A DNA stretch of 64,000 nucleotides from Sympetrum striolatum. Lineage: Eukaryota > Arthropoda > Insecta > Odonata > Libellulidae. This document shows positions 12,515-22,260 of the stretch, piece after piece (within the stretch, counting starts at the first letter, position 1; the number at the start of each line of letters is the position of its first letter). The position numbers and the translations under genes are program-made. The stretch is taken from NCBI GenBank assembly GCA_947579665.1, contig OX388349.1, positions 42,045,854-42,109,853 of the forward strand. The letters run 5' to 3'. Under the pieces are notes generated by a model that was given only the letters and a program-made list of their open reading frames with translations, was not told the origin of the DNA and ran no database searches.

Positions 12515-12518
12515 TTAA
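12515..12518. other. TTAA target site, left flank of piggyBac element
   Basis: TTAA directly outside the left terminal repeat, matched by TTAA at 15415-15418. Duplication of TTAA is the signature of piggyBac insertion. A second TTAA lies inside each terminal repeat (12522-12525 and 15408-15411), so the boundary could be read 7 bp further in. The outer reading is preferred because the CCC/GGG between the two TTAAs is also symmetric. Confidence 0.85.
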
Positions 12519-12537
12519 CCCTTAACCAGTGACGTGC
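12519..12537 (+). repeat. Left terminal inverted repeat of piggyBac element
   Basis: CCCTTAACCAGTGACGTGC, an exact reverse complement of 15396-15414. It starts with CCC, as many piggyBac-family ends do. Confidence 0.9.
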
Positions 12538-12553
12538 AATTTTTGTCACACTA

Positions 12554-12580
12554 CCAGTGACGTGCGGTCTGGGAGACCGC
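12554..12580 (+). repeat. Left subterminal repeat and hairpin
   Basis: CCAGTGACGTGC (12554-12565) repeats the inner part of the terminal repeat and runs into a perfect hairpin, GCGGTCT-GGG-AGACCGC (12564-12580). Subterminal repeats in piggyBac elements are often transposase-binding sites; that role here is inferred. Confidence 0.8.
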
Positions 12581-12929
12581 AATTTTTAAAATATCTTTAA
12601 AGTTACTAAATGACACATTTAACAAAGTTTAAAAGCCTTAATAAACTAATCAGTTATTCAATAATTTGAATTCAAATTTAATTTTATGTTTATATGAACA
12701 AAATTTCAATTATTAATAATTTTACGAAGATAGTCAAAAATTTGAATGAAAAAGACATATCCTATCAAAATAATGTCTCATATTAAAAATCAGGTGCCTA
12801 TTTTTGTAGCAAAGCCTTTAATGTATTTCTGGGATGATAATTGATAAAACGTTCTTGAAAAATATTTCATTTATTGTGTTTTTCATGGATTCTGCAAACG
12901 TTCGATATTACATTTTTCGTGAAAAATGT

Positions 12930-14761
12930 CCTACCCCTCCATAGAAGCACAGCTCTTGCAAATATTTTTTGTGCATTATAAAAATACTGGTTGTCTACAT
13001 TTGGACCAACAGAAGGAGGTTTTTCGTTTTTTTCATGGAGGGCAAAGTCGGCAAGTCTTCCGCTTCTCTAGTTTATCTTCGAAATTCTGAGGTTTTTCAA
13101 CTGTTAGGTTCAGAATTCGGCCTATATTGGCTCTTAATTGTGTGGGAATCTTGCTGTTTGACATTATCCTCTTTAATTGTGGCCTTACTCACTCCGCTGC
13201 AATGCATTTAATAAAATCGTACCTATTCAGATACTTCTTGCCTTTTAGAGACTGCTGGAACACAAAAGAATTCACCAATGAAATGTCTAAAATCCTAAGA
13301 AACACTGCCATTGGCCATCTCCTTGTTCTTCGACTAGATGAGTAGCTGCTGCACATTTTATGTAGTGTATCTACTCCACCCTTGATTGAATTATAGAAAG
13401 CTATAATTTCAGGTTTCGTTGTCACGTCATCAGTGCTCTCTGTGGTGCATTGACGACGCCAACCAAAGAGTCCTGTTTCTCTTTGGCACATGAGGAACTA
13501 GAGTCATGTTGTCGTATATCCATACAACGAGGACCCTTTTGTGCCTTCTTTTGAAGGCCCGAACTCATTGGATATTTCCCTTTAATTTATTCTTATCGTC
13601 CCGACATAGGTCCTTTCACCCTCAGCTTCTAAACCAGTTCAATTGAAGTGAACCAATTATCAGCTGTAATATTTCGATTGGAATGAAATATTGGCTCAGT
13701 GAGACGCGGAACTGATTGCGTAGGTTTCGAAGTCTTTTTGTCTTCCTCTGACAGACCTTTTCCGTTGTTCCTTTTCCGGCGTACAAATAGGCATTATACA
13801 AATAGCTATTCGATGTATCCGTCAAACACATCATTTTGAGGCCATACTTAGCTGGCTTACTCAGGATGTACATTTTAAATTGGCACCGACCCCTGAAGGC
13901 AATTAACATTTCGTCAATACAAGTTGTTGTGCCTAGTGAATAGCAACAATGAGATTTTTTTACGAAATGATTTAACAAATCAGAAATTGGTGCAACTGGG
14001 TCACTTTTGTACCGGACGATTCGGTCTTCATGGTTATCAAACTGAAGACATAAAAGGAGAACAGCGAATCGTTGTCCATACATTACTAAACGAAAAATTT
14101 CCTTTCCCATGCCATCTGCAGCAAAAGTACTACAAATATCTTCATCGTTAGATTTAAATATTGCCGAATATATTAATAACCCAAGTAAAGCTCATAATTC
14201 AACATAATCTAAGTCTTGGATTTCTGGCCTACTCTGGTATACTTTTCTCATAACTTCTGAGGTTTGACATTTGTCCAACACAAAATCAAATTTATTATAT
14301 CGTCGTCAAAAATAAGCGACCAAAAATGGAGAGGTTGCAGTTCCCTATCTAGAGGTATAACAGATTGCTTCAAACCTGGTTTTTCCGCGACAATATTATG
14401 CAGACGAGTGTAAAAGTTTCTCTTTGGCTCTTTAGGACTATTTTCCCAGGCAATTGGTTTTCCTGCCGCCATATTTGCAAATTATTTTACAACAAAGATA
14501 TATTTTAGAAAGAAACGAACTTACTGAAAAAATATAACTCACATGATTCGTCTTTCAAAATATCCGTGTAGCAAGATGATTTCTTGGCAACGAATAGAGA
14601 GAAACTAAAGAAAGCAGTTTGGGGAAAATCCGAGAAATACGTTTTCTTTCACATCTGGTCATGTACTGCTCGAACATTCGCCTCGGGTTTTCCCCAGGAT
14701 CACTCAACCCTTTCCATTGGGGGTCCATATTCCGCTGACAATATGCTTCACTAAAGGTCAT
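12930..14761 (-). pseudogene. piggyBac transposase (DDE_Tnp_1_7-type), decayed
   Basis: Read on the minus strand. 14761-14555: an N-terminal frame starting MTFSEAYCQRNMDPQWKG. 14472-14248: a block with RNFYTRLHNIVAEKPG and FDDDIINLILCWTN, typical of the region before the catalytic core. 14110-13622: the core, with RFAVLLLCLQFDN, then TCIDEMLIAFRGRC (first catalytic D, residue 66 of that frame), YILSKPAKYGLKM, and MCLTDTSNSYLYNAYLYAGK (second D, residue 98). 13491-13189: FYNSIKGGVDTLHKM (third D; the nearby second D of the usual D-x-x-D is H), then RRTRRWPMAVFLRILDISLVN. About 13150-12930: a cysteine-rich tail with KTCRLCPP, a stop, FCWSKCRQP, another stop, then CTKNICKSC, matching the zinc-binding C-terminus of the family. 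Changes of frame between blocks plus stops show a pseudogene. The 14472-14555 gap might be a small intron (GTGAGT...CAG) instead of decay. Confidence 0.93.
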
Positions 14762-14821
14762 TCATCCAGGGCTAGGCACAAATGAGTAGTGGCAACAAAG
14801 AGAAATTCTCGCAGGATTTCG

Positions 14822-15010
14822 TTATTCTGAGTTTGCCGCCACTTCGGTCGCATCCGTAGTAAGTGACATTCTAGTGTCAGAATCACAGCGAAATATAAAG
14901 ACGAAAAATTCGGTTCCATACACATAAGGTGTTTTAATGCAAGTATGATTTAATATTTTTCTAAAAAGATTTTTACTGTTGGAGTTGATATTATAAAATA
15001 ACCAAAACAA
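14822..15010 (-). other. Open frame inside the transposon, role unknown
   Basis: A 62-residue frame upstream of the transposase blocks, with an acidic, Ser/Thr-rich end (CDSDTRMSLTTDATEV). It could be the variable N-terminal part of the transposase, which in this family is poorly conserved and often acidic, or plain non-coding DNA. I cannot join it to the downstream frame. Confidence 0.25.
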
Positions 15011-15200
15011 TCAGTATTCTTTAGGACGACCTCAACATTAGCCTACTATCATAAAATCCATATATTTTGCCTAATTTATGCTTTTCAAATAGTAATAACA
15101 AAGAAATGTGAAAATAATAAACAAATGTAATAAATAAAGTTGAATTTTTTAAGCCTCCGTAATAATATTCACCCATATTACGAATTGAGTTTTCCCGAAT

Positions 15201-15226
15201 TAGTGACGTGCGGTCTCTCAGACCGC
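15201..15226 (+). repeat. Inner right subterminal hairpin of piggyBac element
   Basis: TAGTGACGTGC runs into GCGGTCT-CTC-AGACCGC (15210-15226), repeating the subterminal unit seen at the left end, in the left-end orientation. Confidence 0.8.
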
Positions 15227-15380
15227 GCATGAAATTAAATCGCAACTTAATAGAAATGCAAGTCAGATAAATGAAATTCGAAGAATTCTATATACTACGT
15301 AAAGGTATCTATGAAGGTACCATAAATAACAGATTTGTTAAAAATCAAATAATTTTTTTATTCGCAATAAAAAAATCGCT

Positions 15381-15397
15381 GCGGTCTCTCAGACCGC
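15381..15397. repeat. Right subterminal hairpin of piggyBac element
   Basis: GCGGTCT-CTC-AGACCGC, overlapping by 2 bp the right terminal repeat. It has the same stem as 12564-12580 and 15210-15226; only the loop of the left copy differs (GGG). Confidence 0.85.
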
Positions 15398-15414
15398 ACG
15401 TCACTGGTTAAGGG
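15396..15414 (-). repeat. Right terminal inverted repeat of piggyBac element
   Basis: GCACGTCACTGGTTAAGGG, the exact reverse complement of 12519-12537, followed directly by TTAA. Confidence 0.9.
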
Positions 15415-15418
15415 TTAA
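15415..15418. other. TTAA target site, right flank of piggyBac element
   Basis: Second copy of the TTAA that flanks the element; see 12515-12518 for the alternative boundary. Confidence 0.85.
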
Positions 15419-17697
15419 GAAGCCTATGTCATCTTAACTCAGGTAACTCTGAACAGATAAAATCTATGATGAAGAATAGGTACATCATTAATACTTGTGC
15501 TATTTTACACTCAAGAAATTAACATATTTTCAAAAATGGCTTTAAATATATGTCACTTGCATTATGAAATTTTAAAACAAATATATTGACAATAAAATGA
15601 TAGTTGGGTCTTAAAAGAGGATTTACAAGTATTGCTGCATTTTGCAAATATTTTTAAATCGTATTTTAATATCTTAATTACTCTCTTTAAAATTCTGAAG
15701 GACTCATTGTAAAGCTTATGATATCTTTTTCCAAGTGCTAGTTTGTGAATGTTGAATAACATTACAGGTCTGCTATATAAGAATTGATTTTTACCGAACT
15801 CTGTGAAGTATAGATGGTAAGGATTTCAGGTATGTCGGAGAAAATATTTCTAGTTAGCTAGTTATAATAATAATAATAATTTTTATTCATCCAAGGACAT
15901 GCATATGCATGTATAGGATAAGTCATCAATAATCACACCGACACAACAAAGTCAAATTTACATTACGAACACTTTACATAGAATTATAATACAGCAAAGA
16001 ACAACACACATTACAATTATAATACAGCATAGATTTTATTCTTAATAACACATTTCATCTCTTTAACATAACATAAAGGCTCCGATATAGTTATAGTATA
16101 TAAATTTACGAAATAATAAATAAATAAAATAATAAAATATATTTATGAAAATATAATATAACTAAAGAAGTAGAGGCATAAATAGCATCAATAATAACGG
16201 AAATATATGGCATCGAAACATTCAGACCTTGTATTTACCTCCCTTAAACCAATCCTGTCACTTTATAAACGATCCCATAATTATGGCGTCAATCGGATGA
16301 TATGAGTGGTGCAGACGTGGCGTTAACGATTCCTCCCGTGACCCCGAAGACAATTCTTCTCGCTTTTAACGGTGATGCTGCAATACGGGGTGTTCGCTCA
16401 CCTCATCCGAAAAGAACCCCCACTATCACCACCTCATCACCCACACCGTCGGGACACGCTCCACCGAGCTCCCGAGCTACCGAACTCTTCCCCCAGGCAC
16501 TCGTACTAACACAAAAAAGCAAATCTGCTTTGTACCCAATCTTCTTACCGCTTTATCTCCAAAGCTTCTACAGATCCATAAAGCACAGATAAGACCCTTT
16601 TAAGAGAAGTGGCTGCCGGGAGGGAATGATTTGGGAAGGAATTTATGGTCCATATTCTACGGACAAAGGAAGATAAGTTTAGCGTCCTGGGAATAAAGTG
16701 TGAAAGAGCTAGAAGAAGGAGGGGTTACGAGATAAATTCAATTTTGTAGTTACTCTTACATTTCCCTTTTGATTTGTAAAAACTTTATTGAAACCCTATT
16801 GGTTCATGGGTTGATCAGTACTTTAATCTAACAACGATGGTTTGTCTTTATCACTAACCTTCTATTCCTTCTTTTTCTGAAAGTCTTATCATATTTTTAA
16901 TTCAAAAATTTAATAAACTGATTTCTCGAATAATATCTTTGATTTAATCCATGTAATATTTCCTGACAAAAATGCATGGTATTAAAATTAAATCAATGAG
17001 ATAAATACCTCGGAGGAAAACATAAAATACATTCATCAAATTTTCATAAATAGTTTATTACTCTTAATCAATTCCAAAATTATTACTATTATATTTTTAT
17101 GTTAAAATCAAGAATCACAATGAGTAGCTATTTTCAAAATAATCATCGGTATAGATATGCATCACAAGAAAAAACTTTAACCAATAGCTGAAGTTCTATT
17201 AGCAATAATAGGATTTTATGAAGCTTAAGACATTTTGATTAATGGACAAAACATGCTCCCAAAAAAATTATAATCGTCAAATTTCATGAAAAATCGTCGT
17301 GAAATTTATGTGGGAAAACTGAGATTTTTGTCCCGTTGGAAATTTTAATTTAAAAATAGGAATAGTGATATTGATTTATTATGAATAAATTAATGAATTA
17401 CGAACATTAAATTTTAAATTTTAAAAATTATACAAATACGAATAAAAAAATTCCTTTTAAGGTTTGATGATTTAATCAACTCCTCAAAATTTGTCAAAAC
17501 ATCTCAATCGTAAATTTTTAACGGTGAAACGGTGAGCAAATACAGACTGAGAGGCTACAATAAATTCTTTAAATAAAACTTAGATAAAGTAGCAATGAGG
17601 AAATTAGGATTCAAATTTAATACTTCCAAGTACGTTAGCAACAGAAGCAGAGAATAAACTTCACCGAGTTAGGCGAGGTGTTGTGGTAATCAATAAT
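15419..17697. other. AT-rich spacer, possible LINE tail at about 15866-15950
   Basis: Near 15866-15882 a run of about five TAA units abuts a less simple stretch that, read on the minus strand, ends '..TTGGATGAATAAAAA' before the (TTA)n. This layout resembles the 3' end of a non-LTR retrotransposon with a simple-repeat tail, but no coding part is visible. At 16302-16592 a GC-richer patch holds a 96-residue open frame with no known motif. The rest is plain AT-rich DNA. Confidence 0.35.
15866..15882. repeat. (TAA)n microsatellite
   Basis: About five to six consecutive TAA units. Confidence 0.85.
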
Positions 17698-17915
17698 GGA
17701 AATAATCTTCGAAATATTTGTACTTTTACCACAAATTTATTTATAAAAAACAAAAACACGACCGGTTTCGACGATTGATCGTCATCTTCTGGTGAAGAAA
17801 CTCTGTAATCAAAAGTTTAAATAGCTAGTATTTAAACTTTTGATTACAGAGTCGTGTTTTTGTTTTTTATAAATAAATTTGTGGTAAAAGTACAAATATT
17901 TCGAAGATTATTTCC
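17698..17915. repeat. Fold-back element with perfect 65-bp arms and an extra core in one arm
   Basis: 17698-17762 and 17851-17915 are exact 65-bp reverse complements. Inside them, 17800-17822 and 17830-17852 are exact 23-bp reverse complements around a 7-bp centre. So the whole locus is one long inverted duplication in which the left copy has about 37 extra bases (17763-17799) absent from the right copy. That extra segment carries the conserved core CGACCGGTTTCG...GTCATCTTCTGG (17759-17792), with its own hairpin GACGA/TCGTC at 17770-17783 (minus-strand reading GACGA-TCAA-TCGTC). The perfect arms suggest recent origin or gene conversion. No coding capacity. The same core occurs at 42082-42116. 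Confidence 0.9.
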
Positions 17916-20900
17916 AGAAGCAGAGAAGATCGTTAGGTAAAAAAGAAATGGAAAATCGTATTATGAGAGAAAATTGACTGAAATTAAGCACTGAGAAAAT
18001 GCACGCTACACATGGTTTACGCGCTTACACTGATGAGGTAGAATGAATCAAGAACCGAACAAGAACCTCATCAACAGTACATTTTGTACTAATCATCTGC
18101 GGGTAAAGAATCGTCGATGGAGGCAAATAATCCCATCAAGGACACACATCAGCAAAAAAAAACATTAATTTCCTATGGAATTCCTTAACACATCGTTTGC
18201 TATGCGCGTGTAATACCTCCGGTATCCCGAACTATTTACGCAATTGTTTCCCTCTCCGTAAAAAATCGATCACTTTAAAACTCGATCATTTTCAGTCGAC
18301 CATCCTTTGACTTAAAAATAGAAGCGATCGGAGTCTGCTGAGAAGGCAGGTTGTGCGTTTTTTCCTCGGCGCAAGGTGCCACGAAAAAAACGGCCGAGAT
18401 CCCTCCCAAAGCTCACGTTTTGCTTCTCATTATTCGTGGGCGAGTTAAAATCTCCCACGCCGCTCCTCGCTCCACTGTCTCGGAAGATTGGGTTTTCTTC
18501 CCCATCGTGTGTGACGTCCTCACGTTCGCCTTGTATCGGTGGCACAATACTAGATCTAGGCTTTTTTGTGGATGTTTTGAATAGAGTAAGGAACCATACA
18601 GTTTCCTCCGGAGCGTGGACGAAACTATGGTGAGGTCACCCGGGGTACCAAAAGCTACTGCGGGAAATTGGTTCTTTGAGAGTTTCGGTGGCGAAAATTG
18701 TATATGTAAGCCTGCGAAGCTCTACCACCGACCAATTAACGAATTCCTTGCGCACCAATAGCAAATAATTTCCTGATATTTTTATACATATTTCTATCCT
18801 CGACATACACATTACTAAAGCCGATAAAGTTGATATTTGATGGAATCGTACCTAAAAAGTAAACGATGCCTAACTTCAACCATGATTGTGATTAAACGAG
18901 GAAGTAGATATTTACAACGGAATCATTCACATTCATCTGCGGCCCGCGACGTCAATAAGCGGCTCATCAGATCTCGTAGGAAACTTGAAAACCCCAAATA
19001 CATAGAAAGTAGGAAATACTCCTGCCAATTCCACCTTCTCTCAGAATGGTGAGCTATTTTAAAATACTCAATTTTTATTATAAATAAAAAAAAACAATTT
19101 TTTCACCAAAGAGATATCTATCTTTACAGAATTTAGTGGAATTTGGTTCCTATGATTTTTGAATAATAAAAAAATCTTTCATTTGTCATGGCATTGTTAA
19201 AGATGGAAAAATAAAATTAATAAAATATAATTTGGTTTTAATGATATAGTTTTACTCACAGTGTAAAGGAATAAGAAAAATGAGTGGACACTAAGGCAGG
19301 GCATTAATAATCAACTGAGATAAAACCAAATTGTTCTTCTAGAATTGGGAAAAACTATTATGATGAAGCATTATGGGGTTTCAAAGCCTGATATAAAAGG
19401 CATTCGGTGACCGACGGATTAAAATAATCTCCAAAATAAATGCTAGCACAGTCTCCAATTTAATAAAATTTTAGCAGTTTCAGTTACAAAAAGTTGGTTA
19501 TCTTCGCTCAGCGTGTTCAATTGAATAATTCATTTATCTTTTACCTTTTTTGTCTTTTATTCGCAAGATGTAACAGTCTTTCATTAGAGAAGAATAATTC
19601 CCTGTCTGAGGAAGTTCATTTTCCTCTCACTAACACCTTTCTTTTATTCAGAAGATACCCAATTGAAATCCGATTTTAGGTCGTACGTGGTTGAGGATAA
19701 TAATAGGCGAGACTTATTGTGCGACTCAATAACACAGACTCATCTCGTTGAGGAAGCGAGTAAATTATGGGAAAAGTGATTCCGTCGGAAGTTTGAAAGG
19801 AACCGGAAAAGAGTAATGGGGATCCCCTCTGATTCATTACCTCAATTGAAGCGATTTCTGGGAAGAGATTCGACTCTCAAAAATAATCGCGACCACAATA
19901 TACACTTCCAAACCTGCGTCGTTGAACTCCGAGAGTAACCTTGAATCGAAGGAAAATAAAATCCTTGACCTCTAAGGCATCGAGACGTCCTTAAAAATCT
20001 CCGCTGTCGTTTTTTATAGAGCGAAGAAAGTTCCGTGATTGGGATTTTTTTCGAGGTTGTTAGCGCGTGGGCGATCGGAGGGACACCTCAAGCGAATCGG
20101 GCGGTTTAAGGCGCCACACCAACCAAAACCCTCAGGGAAAACCCCATCTCTCGCCACAAACTACCACATTCGACACCCGTCACCTGTTGCTGTCGTTTTT
20201 GCTCCTTCTTTGATCTCCTCCGTGCTCTATCGGCAATTGCAGCTTTTTCATCCCATCCCGGTGAATAATTTTACGACACCTTCTCTTCCGCAACTTCTGC
20301 AGTTTTCAGCACCTTCAAGGGTTGATGGCCCTTGACTGGTTCCTTTAGCTCTTTAAATATGGCCCACGACTGGGTGTTCCTTGGTTCGCCATCGCAAGTA
20401 CCTTATATTCCATGACATAATATCGGCAAGGAATCCTCAGTAGAGTATTTCGATAGAGTCCTGCCAATGCTATTTTTTTAAATGCTTTAAAGTATAAAGA
20501 ATCATACAACATATCCGTACGTTACACGGTAAGTTCATGTCAAGGAATAAAGTTCTTGGATGTACATGTTTCATTCTATAAGACTATCAACACTTATATA
20601 ATTATTGATGCATATCGTGGTTTTTTATTTAAAATTTAATTTTTGTTTTTTACTGGATACCTTCTATTTATCTATTTTGGTAGGTGGTATTAATTCAAAA
20701 AATACGTGTCCTGTTATTTTTACAATTTTCCCCCTCATATTTACCAAACCATTAAAAAAAATCCTGTCATGACATTTTGAGGATAAAAATATCTTCCTGA
20801 GAAAAAATAGAGTAAATTGAATATATTCCTTCTAGTTATACTCATATTGTTTTTATTTTATCGCGCGACAAATTGGCTCGACGACCTTTTAGTTTTACAT

Positions 20901-21590
20901 AAACAATTAGTATGTGCTTTCTATTAACTGAAACACATCAATGAATTTTTCAACCGAGCAGAAGTGAATTCTGAAAAAATCATGAAATTATCCAATGAGT
21001 GGAGGAAGTTTACATTAAAGACAGATTAAAATAAGGATAAAATTTAGAGATTCCTACCTCTCTAAGTATTCCTTTTGCAAAATAGAATAAAGCTTTTAAT
21101 TCACCGTAAATGCCATAAAAGCAAGTTTATTTTCATTTTATACCCTTACATAGATGTATTATTAAGTACTAGCTACCGTTGCCGAAACAACTCAATCTCA
21201 GGGGTTAAAGTAAGAATTTATCAATTCTACAGGTTTTGTCTGCATATCATGTATGTATTTATACTGCTATATAATTTGTATGTATGTATGTGAAAAATCT
21301 GCCATTCGGTAGGCCCTTTGTTATCAATTTGGAATCCTGATTGATTATATAGCAATAAATACAACGCAATTTAAACTAGCAATTAAGTAATTTCATCATA
21401 TACCCCGAAGCAACGAATAATTGGAACTATTGCTCTATTAACATTCGTTTATCTGAAAATTAAGAACTACAAAATTTGTGGGCCCTCTCATGCCCAACCT
21501 ATGAATACCTAGCAATTAAAAATTCCACGCAAAAAACTAAAACGAACCTCTTAAATCCGAAGGAAAACAAAGCAAAAATTATCCCCCTAA
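17916..21590. other. Spacer with GC-richer patches at about 18320-18640 and 20040-20340
   Basis: In both patches short frames are open on overlapping strands or frames (77 and 85 residues near 18.35 kb, 98 residues at 20039-20335) without recognisable domains. A TATG simple run lies near 21279-21290. Nothing else is supported. Confidence 0.4.
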
Positions 21591-21599
21591 TGAGTAGCT

Positions 21600-22260
21600 T
21601 TGCGAATTTCCCATCAATTTTTCCTTTTGCTCCAACATCACCTTCCACTCCCACCTCCATCTCTGACCCCGCCTGACTTAAGGTCAAAAAACTTCCCCTT
21701 GTCCTTCCAAACTGACTTATCCCTCATCTCCCGTCTCTCAGAAAGAGCAAAACGGCGCAAAAAAAGGCAAAACCACCGTCGCCAGCACCGTGGTCCATCA
21801 AGCGGCAACAGTAGTTTGGGTCGGTGGTGTATATATAAGATTGTTGGCGAGCGCGGTGAAATCTCGGCGAAAAGAAATGGGATGGGAAGCCGATTGTGCC
21901 CACTCTTTTCCTCTGGAAAGAAGAAGGATCTCTTCTATTTTCCAAGGAGTGGGAGGAGTGTTTATTTTCGTACCCGTTTTTTCCACCTTTTCAGTTGTTT
22001 TCGTTTCGCTCACCAGGCGGCGCACCTGAGCTTTGTGCACCGCGGTCGTTGGTGCGTGGTATTTTTTCTGCCCCGTATTCCTCTTGATTTTGCGGGAGGC
22101 TCCGAAAGGGTTCTGTTCGGTTTTTTCGAAATTATTAGGCTCTCGTTTTATCTCGTTTTAGTGCGGCATAATCCCAGACGCGGTTCGTGGAGCGTTGCCT
22201 TGTTTTTAGTCGCCGCCGAGATTTATTTATAGGGCTCGGATTGATTCGGAGGGATGGCAA
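21600..22260. other. GC-richer patch with the longest open frame and a TATA-like motif
   Basis: The longest open frame in the window (210 residues, + strand, 21600-22232) lies here, but 73- and 80-residue frames on the other strand and further + frames cover the same bases. The predicted protein has low-complexity basic and aromatic runs and no family motif. TATATATAAG near 21830 sits in GC-rich surroundings and could be a TATA box for a + strand promoter. An exon of a lineage-specific gene cannot be excluded. Confidence 0.3.

Larger units (their letters stand above)
12519..15414 (-). mobile_element. Complete piggyBac-family DNA transposon, transposase gene broken
   Basis: An element of about 2.9 kb, a normal size for autonomous piggyBac elements, with identical 19-bp inverted ends (CCCTTAACCAGTGACGTGC at 12519-12537 and its reverse complement at 15396-15414) and TTAA on both sides. 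A second CCAGTGACGTGC lies at 12554-12565. Hairpins of the form GCGGTCT-3 nt-AGACCGC lie near both ends and once more inside the right end. The minus strand carries a piggyBac transposase gene split among several frames, so the copy looks unable to make its own transposase. Its intact ends mean it could in principle have been mobilised by a related enzyme. No other copy of the ends is clear in this window. Confidence 0.93.

Noticed and set aside
17759..17792. Canonical hammerhead ribozyme
   Set aside because: The CUGA turn is broken (A for U) and an extra base precedes stem II; kept only as a resemblance.
21600..22232. 210-residue open frame as a gene
   Set aside because: Opposite-strand frames are open over the same bases, there is no domain, and the product is low in complexity. 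GC-rich composition explains the length.
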